Shown here: piece after piece, positions 28,896 through 38,340 of the stretch
Layout: each line of letters begins with the position of its first letter
Numbering within the stretch: position 1 is the stretch's first letter
Assembly (NCBI GenBank): GCA_944390105.1
Contig: CALXOV010000060.1
Location: 1-64,000 of the forward strand
Direction: 5' to 3'
Origin: an uncultured Succinivibrionaceae bacterium
Lineage (GTDB): Bacteria > Pseudomonadota > Gammaproteobacteria > Enterobacterales > Succinivibrionaceae
DNA length: 64,000 nt
Notes under the pieces: model-generated
The model's database searches: none
Told to the model about the DNA's origin: nothing
Seen by the model: only the letters and a program-made list of their open reading frames with translations
Translations under genes and position numbers: made by a program

Positions 28896-30344
28896 TTAGC
28901 TGCGGGATGCTTTCTTGGCTTTGCGGTGGTGATCCTGAATTTTGGCAAAGCGGCCGGTGAGGCTGTCGCTGGAGCCAAACAGCGGACGTTTGCCTTCAAG
29001 GAACTTGCTCTCGTAATCATTGACGGCCCGCATTACCAAACGGTAAAGGCCGATGACCGCGATGATATTCGGAATTACCATCAGGCCGTTGAACATGTCA
29101 GCAAGCTCCCATACTAAATCGACTTTAAGGAAGGAGCCTAGCATTAAGAAGCACAGCACAATCACCGAGAAGACATTAACTACCTTGGTACCGAACAGGT
29201 ATTTGACGTTCTGTTCGGCAAAGAAGTACCAGCCGACAATAGTGGTAAATGCTGCAAAGAATAAGCAGATGGCCACGAATCCGGAACCTGCCTCGCCCAT
29301 GCCTTTAATAAAGGCATTTTGCGTCAGTATAATGCCGGTGGCCTGACCATCCAGCGAGCCGGTGACTAAGATTACGATGGCGGTGGCATTAAGCACCACA
29401 AAGGTATCAACGAAAAGGCCAATGAAGGCAGCTAATCCTTGTTCAGCCGGATGACGCACGCGTGCAATGGCGTGAGCATGAGGGGTCGAACCCATACCGG
29501 CTTCATTGGAGAAGAGGCCGCGAGCAACACCGTAGCGGATGGCTTCCTTGACCGAGGCTCCGATCACGCCGCCGGTCGCCGCTGTCGGATTAAAGGCACC
29601 AACTACAATCTGCTCTAAAGCTGGCAGCAGCATGTCAATGCATGAGACAACAATGTAGAGCGAACCTAAGACGTAGACGGAGGCCATCAGCGGCACCATC
29701 TTTTCGGCAAAACTGGCAATGCGCTTGACGCCGCCGATGAAGATAAATCCGGCAATTAAAATAATGAATAGGCCCGAGACCCATGTTGGAATGTGGAAGG
29801 CACTGTCAAAGGCGGTAGAAATGGAGTTGGCCTGCACCATATTGCCGATAAAGCCCAAGGCAATAATGATAAGGAATGAGAAAATCATGGCCAGTGGCTT
29901 GCTGCCCAGGCCTGCTGAAATATAGTAAGCCGGGCCGCCGGTAATATGGCCGCTAGTATCGCGCGTACGGTAAATCTGCGCCAGAATAGCTTCAGCGCAG
30001 ATGGTGGCCATGCCGAAGAAGGCCGCCAGCCACATCCAGAAAATAGCTCCGGGACCTCCCATCGCCATAGCGGTAGCAACGCCGGCTAAGTTGCCGGTGC
30101 CGACCTGCGCCGCCACCGCGGTGGCCAGTGACTGGAAGGATGACATACCGTGCTTGCCTGCACGTGCACCGTTGAGCGAAAACGCGCCAAATACATGTTT
30201 AAACGCACGGCCGAATTGTCTGATTTGAATGAAGCGTAGTCTGAAGGTAAAGAAGATGCCAGTGCCGACTAAAATGGGGATTAGACACCACGGCCCCCAC
30301 AGAATGGAGTTGATGTCCCTTACGATTAAAGTAAGCTGGTCCAT
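28896..30344 (-). CDS. Alanine/glycine:cation symporter (AGCS family)
   Basis: A Na+- or H+-coupled importer of alanine, glycine or similar amino acids, in the inner membrane. The 482-residue protein has about 10-11 membrane segments and family motifs: GTGNLAGVATAMAMGGPGAIFWMWLAAFFGMATICAEAILAQIYR, ITGGPAYYI and RGLFSNEAGMGSTPHAHA. The C-terminal tail is basic and cytosolic (RFAKIQDHHRKAKKASRS). The ATG at 30344 follows AGAGGC. Related to AlsT/DagA-type carriers; exact substrate unknown. Confidence 0.94.
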   Translation of the reverse strand: MDQLTLIVRDINSILWGPWCLIPILVGTGIFFTFRLRFIQIRQFGRAFKHVFGAFSLNGARAGKHGMSSFQSLATAVAAQVGTGNLAGVATAMAMGGPGAIFWMWLAAFFGMATICAEAILAQIYRTRDTSGHITGGPAYYISAGLGSKPLAMIFSFLIIIALGFIGNMVQANSISTAFDSAFHIPTWVSGLFIILIAGFIFIGGVKRIASFAEKMVPLMASVYVLGSLYIVVSCIDMLLPALEQIVVGAFNPTAATGGVIGASVKEAIRYGVARGLFSNEAGMGSTPHAHAIARVRHPAEQGLAAFIGLFVDTFVVLNATAIVILVTGSLDGQATGIILTQNAFIKGMGEAGSGFVAICLFFAAFTTIVGWYFFAEQNVKYLFGTKVVNVFSVIVLCFLMLGSFLKVDLVWELADMFNGLMVIPNIIAVIGLYRLVMRAVNDYESKFLEGKRPLFGSSDSLTGRFAKIQDHHRKAKKASRS

Positions 30345-30503
30345 AAGATTGCCTCTTGCGCCGCTTAGTTAAAAGTTGAAATGGATTGGCGCATTGTGGA
30401 TGTTTTTGGGGCAAAAGGCAAAAATAGACCGCAATGCACTAAAGTAGTGCTAAAAGGCGGCGCTAGTGCACTGCAACGGCTCTGCCGCTGCAGTTAAAGG
30501 CGC

Positions 30504-31277
30504 TTATGGGGTGTCTTGTTTGACTGTATCCGCGTCTGATTTGGCAGCAGGTGCCGGTTCGGGGGCTGGGGCCGGGCTCTTAGTAGCGGCAGTATGCGCC
30601 GCAGGCGCAGTTAAGCTTTTTGCCGCGGCAAGGGTTTCCGTGCTGGAAGTATCCTCTTCAGCAAAATGCTGATTCATCTTGGCGTGTAGGCGCTTTTTTA
30701 AGTAGATGCCGAGCACAATCAGCACAATGACGCCGAGAATTAAGTAAATCACGCGTTGCACATCGCCGACGTATTCCATTAATAGATCTAAGTTGTCGGC
30801 AAAGAAGAAGCCTAAGTACACCCAAATCGGCACCGAAATTAATGCCGCAAAGCCGTCCATGGCAATAAAGGTCCAATAGGAAATGCGGCGGCTCATGCCG
30901 GCAACTAGGAAAATCGGGGAGCGCAGTCCGGGGAGGAAGCGGGCCACGAACAGTAGCCCGAGACCATATTTCTTGAATTTGCGCTGAATGCTTGAAAAAC
31001 GGCGCGGCGACAGGATTTTGCGGAAGGTTTTAATGCGCTGAATGCGATAACCGAAGATGCGGCCCAAGAGGAACATGGTGCTGTCTCCGACGAGTACGCC
31101 GGCTAAGCCCACCGCGAGCATCCAATGCGGATTAGTAAGCCCAAGGCCGGAAATCACGCCGCCGGACACTAAGGTGATGTCCTCTGGGATGGGCAGACCA
31201 AATCCGCAGGCGATTAAAATAACGAAAACTGCCCAATAACCGTAATCAGTAAAAAATCCAATCAGAAAATCTAACAA
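30504..31277 (-). CDS. DedA-family membrane protein with a long Ala/Pro-rich tail
   Basis: DedA/SNARE-associated proteins are inner-membrane proteins needed for envelope homeostasis; several act in recycling undecaprenyl phosphate or phospholipids across the membrane. The 257-residue product has the core signatures GFGLPIPEDITLVSGGVISG and FVARFLPGLRSPIFLVAG with the conserved Glu, Asp and Arg residues. After the last membrane helix (VIYLILGVIVLIVLGIYLKKR) it carries a 55-residue hydrophilic, Ala/Pro/Lys-rich tail (AAATKSPAPAPEPAPAAKSD) not usual in the family. It lies 160 bases upstream of the AGCS gene on the same strand. Confidence 0.92.
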   Translation of the reverse strand: MLDFLIGFFTDYGYWAVFVILIACGFGLPIPEDITLVSGGVISGLGLTNPHWMLAVGLAGVLVGDSTMFLLGRIFGYRIQRIKTFRKILSPRRFSSIQRKFKKYGLGLLFVARFLPGLRSPIFLVAGMSRRISYWTFIAMDGFAALISVPIWVYLGFFFADNLDLLMEYVGDVQRVIYLILGVIVLIVLGIYLKKRLHAKMNQHFAEEDTSSTETLAAAKSLTAPAAHTAATKSPAPAPEPAPAAKSDADTVKQDTP

Positions 31278-31689
31278 ACTGCGCCTTCCTGCATGTATAG
31301 CCGCTTCGCGGCTTAATTAAATAATCCTTTAAAGTTTAGCAAAAATTTGCCAGAAAGATAGTTAAAGATTTGAGCAAATGCACAGGTCTTAGGCTGCAGG
31401 GTAAATGGATTGGGGAATGAAGCAAGCTTTGGCATCACCAATTATCAGCATTAAGCAAGCGGGATGGGCTGACGATAATGCTGGGCTTATTTTGCCAAAA
31501 GCTCAAGCGTGCGGCCACCGCGCGAAGAGTGGGGGCAGCGCGGTGAGCCTACTTGCAGTTATTATCGTTAAGCGGTCAAGATACAGCGCAGGCATGACCC
31601 TAGATAAAAATTTAGTATGAACGTTCTTTTGCTGCTCCTTACTATAATTGGCTTAAAAACTATTCTGAGCAAACTTAAGGAATAATGCT
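31278..31689. other. Divergent promoter interval between dedA and the SUMF1-flavodoxin gene
   Basis: No gene is supported. A perfect TATAAT near 31642-31647 is a likely -10 for the rightward gene, whose ribosome site AAGGA follows at about 31678. The dedA-side sequence is AT-rich. Confidence 0.45.
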
Positions 31690-33102
31690 ATGAGGGATAT
31701 GAGGGAGGGGGCGCGGCCTTTTAGACGGAGCTTGTGGCTAGCGTCGTTATTGACTGCAGTCTGGATCATGGGAACTGCACCGGTCAAGGCTGTGGCGCTC
31801 AATGACGGCTTGCTACTGCTTGATGGCGGTACCTTCACGATGGGAAGTCCACTAAGTGAGCGGCAGCGGCAGGATGATGAAATGCTTCATGAGGTTACAG
31901 TAAGTGCGTTTTACGTTGACCCTTACGAGGTGACGCAGCAGGACTATGCAGCGCTTATGGGTAAGAATCCTAGCACTTTTAGCGGTGATCGTCTGCCCGT
32001 GGAGGGCGTGTCTTGGTACGATGCCATCGCCTACTGTAATGCATTAAGTACAAGTCGCGGGCTAAAGCCTGCCTATATTATTGAAGGCAGGGACGTAATG
32101 TGGGATCGCAGTGCCGATGGTTATCGCCTTTTAACCGAGGCAGAATGGGAATATGCCGCCCGTGCCGGTAGGCAAACGATATTTTATGAAGGCGCTCAGA
32201 TCACCAGTGACCATGCCAATTTTGAGGGTACGTATCCGTATTTAATTGAAGAAAATTATGTAAGCCGTCATAACCCGGAGGTAGTGCAAAGCCGTAATCG
32301 TGCCACTACCATAGCCGTCGACAGCCTAAGCCCGAATGCTTTTGGTCTCTACAATATGGAGGGCAATGTATCCGAGTGGGTGTTTGACTATTATGGCCCT
32401 TACGATATTAAGGATAATGTAGATCCGCATGGTCCACTGTCAGGCTCGCTGCGCGTAAACCGCGGAGGTGGTTGGAATGATTTTGCCAAGCAGTTAAGGC
32501 TGGCCTATCGCTCGGTGACTACCCCAGATACGGTAGAGCAGAATCTAGGCTTTCGCATCGCGCGCAATGCCGCGTCGCAGTCTGGGATAGTTAAGACTGT
32601 ATATGACCTTAAGCTTGAGCATAAGGCTGATCCCAAGTTGTTGGTAGCTTATTTCTCATGGACGGGCAATACCCGTGGCGGTGCGGAGTTTTTAGCGCAA
32701 CGCCTGAATGCCGATTTGTTTGAGATCACAATGGCGCAACCTTATACCGGTAATATTTACGAGGCATCGCAGCGCGATCTGAATGCAAACGCTAGGCCTT
32801 CCTTAGCCGCCAAAGTGCCTAATATCGCTGACTACGATATGATCCTGCTGGGCTATCCAACGTGGTGGAGCACGATGCCGATGCCGCTTTTCACCTTTTT
32901 GGAAACGCATGATTTAAGCGGCAAGATTATCTTGCCTTTCTCAAGTAACGGCGGTACGCGTTTTGGTGACAGCATCTCGGATTTGAGGAAACACGCTCAG
33001 CGTGCTTACGTTGCTCAAGGTTTTGAGTATTACTACTCAGGTGGCAGCGAGCTTGAAGATGAGCTCTTAGATTGGGTGCGTCGGGCGGGAATAGAGCTTT
33101 AG
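31690..33102 (+). CDS. Exported SUMF1-like domain fused to a flavodoxin domain
   Basis: A 470-residue protein with a signal peptide (RRSLWLASLLTAVWIMGTAPVKAVA), a SUMF1/EgtB/PvdO-type domain (about 40-300: GGTFTMGSPLSERQRQDDE, VDPYEVTQQDYAALMG, LTEAEWEYAARAG, GLYNMEGNVSEWVFD, LRVNRGGGWNDFA, LGFRIARN) and a flavodoxin domain (about 312-470: LLVAYFSWTGNTRGGAEFLAQ for the FMN phosphate loop, YDMILLGYPTWWSTMPMPLFTFLE). The cysteine pair of formylglycine-generating enzymes is absent (WND in place of WxC), so it is not an FGE. It probably acts in the periplasm with the cytochrome-like protein encoded one base later. Confidence 0.85.
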   Translation: MRDMREGARPFRRSLWLASLLTAVWIMGTAPVKAVALNDGLLLLDGGTFTMGSPLSERQRQDDEMLHEVTVSAFYVDPYEVTQQDYAALMGKNPSTFSGDRLPVEGVSWYDAIAYCNALSTSRGLKPAYIIEGRDVMWDRSADGYRLLTEAEWEYAARAGRQTIFYEGAQITSDHANFEGTYPYLIEENYVSRHNPEVVQSRNRATTIAVDSLSPNAFGLYNMEGNVSEWVFDYYGPYDIKDNVDPHGPLSGSLRVNRGGGWNDFAKQLRLAYRSVTTPDTVEQNLGFRIARNAASQSGIVKTVYDLKLEHKADPKLLVAYFSWTGNTRGGAEFLAQRLNADLFEITMAQPYTGNIYEASQRDLNANARPSLAAKVPNIADYDMILLGYPTWWSTMPMPLFTFLETHDLSGKIILPFSSNGGTRFGDSISDLRKHAQRAYVAQGFEYYYSGGSELEDELLDWVRRAGIEL

Positions 33103-33103
33103 T

Positions 33104-33751
33104 ATGGACCGACGGCTGAGAATAAGTCTCGACTTATTGGTGTTGGGGCTGTTTTGCTACCTGCTTGCGTATCGTCCGGGAGCCGGCTTGTACCGTCACG
33201 GCATACTCGGAGTGATTCTGCTGATCCTTTTCATGGTTCATCTGCTGGTCAATCGCCGTTTTTTTACTTCGCTTTGCAAAGGACGCTATACGGCCCGGCG
33301 CATCTTGACTGTGACGTTGGATGTCCTGCTGCTGTTGAGCGGGGGCTTGATGCTAATCAGCTCAGTCCTGCTGTCAGGGGATGTCTTCGATTTTTCGCCA
33401 TTTAGCCAAACGCAGTTGGCGCGCGAGCTGCATGTCAGCGCTGCAGCTTGGATGCTTCTGTTGCTGTTTCTGCACGCCGGACTGCATACTGCAAATTTTT
33501 TGCAGCGAATTTTTTATAGGCTATCGCGGCTTGGGCGGGTGGTAGCTGGGGTAATCTTTGGGACAATTTTGCTCAGGGGACTTTATTGCTTCTTTGTAAG
33601 TTCTTGGTTTGATAAGCTTTTCTTTGAGATGGTTCGCCCGGGACCGGCAGGGCAGGCCTATATTTTCTATGGGGAAATTCTTCTAATGGGCGCAGCTTTA
33701 GTCGAGCTCATGTTTTTGCGGTGGTGGGGGTTAAAACGCCGTGGACGCTAA
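33104..33751 (+). CDS. DUF4405-like (flavinylation-associated cytochrome type) membrane protein
   Basis: A 215-residue membrane protein with four core helices plus two more. Histidines sit as in di-haem membrane cytochromes: His32 and His46 on one side of helix 2 (YRHGILGVILLILFMVHLLVNRRFF) and His110, His124 and His128 on another (ELHVSAAAWMLLLLFLHAGLH). DUF4405 proteins are found with extracytoplasmic flavoproteins. It starts one base after the SUMF1-flavodoxin stop, so the two are surely co-transcribed. I infer that it passes electrons between the quinone pool and the exported flavodoxin. Confidence 0.72.
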   Translation: MDRRLRISLDLLVLGLFCYLLAYRPGAGLYRHGILGVILLILFMVHLLVNRRFFTSLCKGRYTARRILTVTLDVLLLLSGGLMLISSVLLSGDVFDFSPFSQTQLARELHVSAAAWMLLLLFLHAGLHTANFLQRIFYRLSRLGRVVAGVIFGTILLRGLYCFFVSSWFDKLFFEMVRPGPAGQAYIFYGEILLMGAALVELMFLRWWGLKRRGR

Positions 33752-33756
33752 ACTTG

Positions 33757-33783
33757 AAAAACTGCGTCGGGCAGCGCAGTTTT
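33757..33783 (+). terminator. Terminator after the flavodoxin/cytochrome pair
   Basis: AAACTGCG and CGCAGTTT form a perfect 8-bp stem with an 8-base loop and trailing T. It begins 6 bases after the stop codon. Confidence 0.7.
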
Positions 33784-33872
33784 CCACAGAAACAGCTAAA
33801 TCGCGCCGAAAGACTCAGGCGCTTTTAGCCATGATTAGCAATTAAGCCAGCGGCTTTTTGGATATTAAGAAG

Positions 33873-33897
33873 ATCTCCTGAGCTGATTAATCAGGAG
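33873..33897 (-). terminator. Hairpin downstream of trmL
   Basis: CTCCTGA and TCAGGAG enclose an A/T-rich loop, 24 bases after the trmL stop on the minus strand. Confidence 0.5.
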
Positions 33898-33920
33898 CCC
33901 ACTCACTTCTTGCTTTTATT

Positions 33921-34403
33921 CTAGGCTGGCGCCTGTAGATGCTTGGCTCCCACATACTGCAGCTGCTGCCATGCCGCATACGCGACAACCGCCACAGAAT
34001 TGGCCAAATTGAGGCAGCGGCTTTGCGGCACCATTGGAATGGTAATGCGCAACGCAGGATCAATACTGTCCATCACTTCGCACGGCAGGCCGGAGGTTTC
34101 GCGCCCGAACATGATGTAATCATTATCCTGAAAGGTAAACGCAGTATGAATGACTTGGCCCTTGGTGGTGGATGCAATTAAACGGCGCGGCTTTTCTTCG
34201 GCCATGAAGTGCTCAAAGGAAGTGTGGAACTTTAAGTTGGCAATTTCGTGATAATCAAGCCCAGCGCGCAGCATGCGTTTATTGTCCAAATAGAAATCCA
34301 ACGGGCCGATGAAATGCAGCGGAGCCCCGATATTAGCGCTCAGGCGAATGACATTACCGGCGTTTTCCGGCATCTGCGGGCGATAGAGTACCAGATGAAA
34401 CAT
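33921..34403 (-). CDS. trmL: tRNA (cytidine(34)-2'-O)-methyltransferase TrmL
   Basis: A SPOUT methyltransferase that 2'-O-methylates the wobble base of leucine tRNAs. The 160-residue product has the family's N-terminal MFHLVLYRPQMPENAGNVIRLSANIG and the knot motifs MFGRETSGLP, ITIPMVPQSRCLNLANSVAVVAYAAW. The ATG at 34403 follows GAGGAAT; longer upstream frames are not supported. Transcribed alone, opposite to ftsK. Confidence 0.94.
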   Translation of the reverse strand: MFHLVLYRPQMPENAGNVIRLSANIGAPLHFIGPLDFYLDNKRMLRAGLDYHEIANLKFHTSFEHFMAEEKPRRLIASTTKGQVIHTAFTFQDNDYIMFGRETSGLPCEVMDSIDPALRITIPMVPQSRCLNLANSVAVVAYAAWQQLQYVGAKHLQAPA

Positions 34404-34734
34404 GCTATTCCTCAACAAAACTAATGTGGACGGCAAAGTTTACTGCAATTGTCCCGGGACTTGCTAGGGGCGCGTCCGTTGCGCTTGAGGCTTGACGCTT
34501 AATATTCTAAACTTAGCGCAGTTTACGGCATATCGCCCAGCGCCGCAGCGGCGGGTAAGCGGTCTGCCGCACCATACACAAGATTAAGCTGATTAAGGTA
34601 ACAGTCGGCAGCTCGTTGCTGTTCTCTTTTCTGCCGTCGTGGCTGCATAATGCAGTTATCACGCGCGGTTTCGCGGCGTGCCTGCGCCTTGTCCCTGCAG
34701 GACGCCGCTGCGGCTGTTATCCTGCGGAGGTTAT
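34404..34734. other. Divergent trmL-ftsK interval
   Basis: Contains the promoters of both genes by position; no clear boxes or genes are visible. It ends with the strong ftsK ribosome site GGAGG. Confidence 0.4.
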
Positions 34735-37700
34735 ATGTTGTCGCGCCCTCAGTCCGCCCCATGGTCCTTAGGCGGCTGCAGCCGTTTCAGACTGTTCTTA
34801 TTTGCCCTGTGCCTTATACTGGCACTGTTGGGCTATTATCTGTTGCTGGATTTTAAGCACAGCAATGCAGCAGCCTTGACCGGTGAGCTGACTTTAGATG
34901 GCGGCGCGCAAACCCAGGTGCTGCAGGGTAATGCGTTGCTGGCCTTTTTATTTGATTACTGCGGTGCTTTTGTCTATCTGCTGCCGGTGCTTGGACTGTA
35001 TATTGCCGGCAGTCTGATTTTGCTGCGCATTAACATTAAAGAAGTTAATTTCTTTGTTTTAGGCTTGCGCTTATTGGGCTTTAATACCTTAGTGTTAGGC
35101 GGGACGGCACTTTTGTCGGTGCTGCACCACAGCGGCGGCATTTTAGGCGATTTTTTGCAGTTGATTTTAAGCGCGCTGCTGGGGGCTAATCTGACTACGC
35201 TGACGGCAGTGGGATTGAGTGCCGCCGGTCTGTTTTTATTTATTGGGCGCAATCCGCTGCAGCTGTGCGAGCTTATCGGCGCGCAGTGCTTCTTCTTGAT
35301 CGATAAGTTGCGCGGCAGCGCTCCTGTGGCGCGTCCGTCCACAGAGCAGACACCGCGCGGGGATGAGCAAGCTGCAGCAGCGCAGAGCTCTGCGCCGCTT
35401 GCTGGAGCTGCGGTCTTTGGGGTCGGGCGCGTTACTGAACTGCCTACCGGCAGTCGGAGTGAGGTATCTACAGGCGCTCGTGCCGAACCGTCTTTTGGCG
35501 AGACGCAACCTGTCGCGCCTAACTTAGGGCTTGGCGCAGCGCAGAACGCCGCGCCGCAAATGGCGACGCACGGGGCTGAAGCTAAGTTAAATGGGCGTCT
35601 GGCGCGGCAGGAGCCTGACTTTGGTGATAGCATGTCGTCGCATGTGGCGATGCAGCCTACTGTGGCAGCAGTTCCGGAAGCTGCCGTCCACGCTCGCACT
35701 GTGGAGGTTAGGACTGCCGGGGCAGATCAGGATGTGTCTGCAGATGCGCCTGCTGCGGCGCAGGTATCTACCATTATTACCCGGGGGCCGGCGACTGTTC
35801 AGGCCGCGGCGCTGTTTAGCGCTCCGCCCCCGGCGCAAGGCGCTACGCCCTTTACGCCGCAGACTGAAGAAGCGACGCGCGCGGCGCAACAGCCAGAGGA
35901 TGGCGTGGCTACCATTATTACCAAGGCCAGTGATCTCCAGAAGGCAGTCAGCGCGCCACCTCAGCCGTCATCCGATAATGCGTCGGATGACGGTGAAACT
36001 CACACCGTGATCACTTATCATCAAGCTCCTACCGCTGCCCCGAGCGGGGCGGCAAGTGAGCCTGTAGCTGAGGTGCATACCCATATCTTTACTACTCCGG
36101 CCGCGGCCGCGCAGCTGCCAGAGAATGTGCAGCCGCAGGCTAGTGCCGCTGCCGGGCGCGTGTCGCTGCCGGATGACGTGCGGCCCCGCGATAGCGCGCA
36201 CCCGGCGCTAGAGCAAGAAAGTGAGCTGCCGTTAAACAATCAGTATGCACCCTACGAACAGCCGCCTGCACCAGTGGAAAGTTACGGACCTACCGAGGTA
36301 AAAACGGTGCCAAGCGGCGGACGCATTTTGAGTTTTGCCGATATTGCCAAAGAAGAAGCGCAAGCCGCTGCGCGGACGGCTAGCTTTGAAGTCAACGCAC
36401 TTCCCCCGGGCATCAGTGCGCAGGCTGCAGATGGACTGCGCGATGACAAAGAACATGTGTCAGAAAAAGATTTAGCGTTGCGCTTCCCCAGTGCCAGCCG
36501 TGGCGTGTTAAGCCAAAGCGTAAGCCAGAATGCTCCGTCTGTTACAGGGGGCCAGACTGCAGCTGCCGCCGGGGGAGAGGAGAGCCACGCTCCTGCAGCG
36601 GCGCCGGCGTCGGCGCTTGACACTGCGCCGCTGGGCGACAGCAGTGTGCCTCAGCGGATGCCGAGCATGGCCGTTCAAGGCAGCAACAGCAATACCTCCA
36701 ATCTGCCGACTTATCTGCAAAATAGTGATAGCGGCAATCCGACGGTGGGAGTGGATAACGGTGAGACTTTCAGCGTTCCGCTGAAGGTGGACTGCATCCC
36801 CAGCTCCATTTCTGCGCCGCACCATTTTTATGACAGCTGGCGTCCTGGGATTGAGCTGCTAACTCCGTCGCCGCAAAGCGAGGCTATCGATCAGCACATC
36901 TTTGATGAGATGTCGCAGCGCATTAATTCCTTCTTTGCTGACTTTAAGATTAAAGCGCAGGTAGTCGGGCATCGCGACGGTCCGGTGATCACCACTTACG
37001 CCTTAGAGCTGGCCCCGGGGGTGCGCTTTGCCTCGATCCACAATTTAGTTGATGATTTGTGCCGCATCCTGAAGGTGCCACCACACTCGGTGCGAGCATT
37101 AAGCTCGCTGCCGGGAACCATTTATGCCGGGCTGGAAGTGCCATCGCCCAAGCGGCGCTTAATTTCGCTGCATGATGTGGCGCAGAGCACGGAATTTCAG
37201 CAGACTAAGGCTGAACTGCCAATTTGCTTGGGGCAAAATGTTGAGGGCAATCCGGTGATCGTTGATTTAGCTGCCGCGCCTCATCTGCTGATTGCCGGCA
37301 CCACCGGTTCAGGCAAGTCCGCGGGCTTAAATTCTATGCTGATATCGTTGTTGCTCAAACGCTCACCGGCTGAATTGCGCCTGATCTTAATTGACCCCAA
37401 ACGGCTTGAGTTTGCGCTGTACAACAATCTGCCGCACTTAATCACACCGGTGATTTCTGATGTGGCGGAGAAGACCGGCGCGGCGCTGCAGTGGTGCGTT
37501 GATGAAATGGAGCGGCGCTATCGCTTAATTGAGGCTTTCTCGGTGCGAAAGCTCAGCGAGTACAACGATATTATTGAAAAAGCTCAGTTAAACGGCGATG
37601 AAGTGATTGACCCGGCGTGGTCGCCGGAGATGGGGGGCACTCCGCCTACGCTGCGCAAGCTGCCTTATATCGTGGTGGTAATTGAGGAGTTTGCCGACTT

Positions 37701-38322
37701 AATGGCACAGACCAATGGCCGCGGCAAGAAGAGCGGCGATACCCCGGAAATGGCGATTGCCCGTCTGACCGCTAAATCGCGCGCTTGTGGCATTCACATT
37801 ATTCTAGCCACCCAGACGCCGCGCGCCGAAATTTTAACCGGCACCATTCGTGCCAATATGCCATCGCGGGTGGCCTTTACCGTGCAAAGCGGTATGGAGT
37901 CGCGCATTATTTTAGATGAAACGGGGGCTGAATGCTTGCTGGGGCTCGGCGACATGATCTGCAAGTTTAACGGCTACAACCGCAATGCTACCTTCCGCGC
38001 TCACGGCGCTTTTGTCTCCAATAGCGATGTGCTGCGGATTGTGGAAAATTGGCAGGCTCACGGTGAGGCTGAATATGTTGACGGCGTCACTGAGCTGCCG
38101 CCAACGGAAGATGAGGATAATAGCAGCGACAGTGAGGCGGCTGCCCCGCAGCGTCTTGATCCGCTGTTTGATAAGGTAAAGGAATACGCGCTAGATTATT
38201 ACGCGCGCCGGCAGAAGAATCTGCCGACTTCGGAGATTCAAAGTATCTTCGGGGTAGGCTATCCGCGGGCTAAAAAGATTGCCTATCAGTTAGAGCGCGA
38301 AGGCGTATTTGATAATTACTAA
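34735..38322 (+). CDS. ftsK: DNA translocase FtsK
   Basis: A septum-anchored pump that clears chromosome ends during division and activates XerCD at dif. The 1195-residue protein has four N-terminal membrane helices (about 20-180), a long Ala/Pro/Gln linker (about 190-690), then the alpha/beta motor with Walker A GTTGSGKSAG (about 855) and Walker B YIVVVIEEFADLM (about 978), and a C-terminal winged-helix gamma domain (LDPLFDKVKEYALDYYARRQKNLPTSEIQ...) that reads KOPS sites. The ATG at 34735 follows GGAGG; the GTG at 34678 is not favoured. The linker shows a repeated TIIT/TVIT motif. Followed directly by lolA. Confidence 0.97.
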   Translation: MLSRPQSAPWSLGGCSRFRLFLFALCLILALLGYYLLLDFKHSNAAALTGELTLDGGAQTQVLQGNALLAFLFDYCGAFVYLLPVLGLYIAGSLILLRINIKEVNFFVLGLRLLGFNTLVLGGTALLSVLHHSGGILGDFLQLILSALLGANLTTLTAVGLSAAGLFLFIGRNPLQLCELIGAQCFFLIDKLRGSAPVARPSTEQTPRGDEQAAAAQSSAPLAGAAVFGVGRVTELPTGSRSEVSTGARAEPSFGETQPVAPNLGLGAAQNAAPQMATHGAEAKLNGRLARQEPDFGDSMSSHVAMQPTVAAVPEAAVHARTVEVRTAGADQDVSADAPAAAQVSTIITRGPATVQAAALFSAPPPAQGATPFTPQTEEATRAAQQPEDGVATIITKASDLQKAVSAPPQPSSDNASDDGETHTVITYHQAPTAAPSGAASEPVAEVHTHIFTTPAAAAQLPENVQPQASAAAGRVSLPDDVRPRDSAHPALEQESELPLNNQYAPYEQPPAPVESYGPTEVKTVPSGGRILSFADIAKEEAQAAARTASFEVNALPPGISAQAADGLRDDKEHVSEKDLALRFPSASRGVLSQSVSQNAPSVTGGQTAAAAGGEESHAPAAAPASALDTAPLGDSSVPQRMPSMAVQGSNSNTSNLPTYLQNSDSGNPTVGVDNGETFSVPLKVDCIPSSISAPHHFYDSWRPGIELLTPSPQSEAIDQHIFDEMSQRINSFFADFKIKAQVVGHRDGPVITTYALELAPGVRFASIHNLVDDLCRILKVPPHSVRALSSLPGTIYAGLEVPSPKRRLISLHDVAQSTEFQQTKAELPICLGQNVEGNPVIVDLAAAPHLLIAGTTGSGKSAGLNSMLISLLLKRSPAELRLILIDPKRLEFALYNNLPHLITPVISDVAEKTGAALQWCVDEMERRYRLIEAFSVRKLSEYNDIIEKAQLNGDEVIDPAWSPEMGGTPPTLRKLPYIVVVIEEFADLMAQTNGRGKKSGDTPEMAIARLTAKSRACGIHIILATQTPRAEILTGTIRANMPSRVAFTVQSGMESRIILDETGAECLLGLGDMICKFNGYNRNATFRAHGAFVSNSDVLRIVENWQAHGEAEYVDGVTELPPTEDEDNSSDSEAAAPQRLDPLFDKVKEYALDYYARRQKNLPTSEIQSIFGVGYPRAKKIAYQLEREGVFDNY

Positions 38323-38340
38323 TAGGATTGAGAGGTGGCA

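Noticed and set aside
31690-33102. Formylglycine-generating enzyme (sulfatase activator)
   Set aside because: The SUMF1-like domain lacks the catalytic cysteines, is exported, and no sulfatase gene is nearby.
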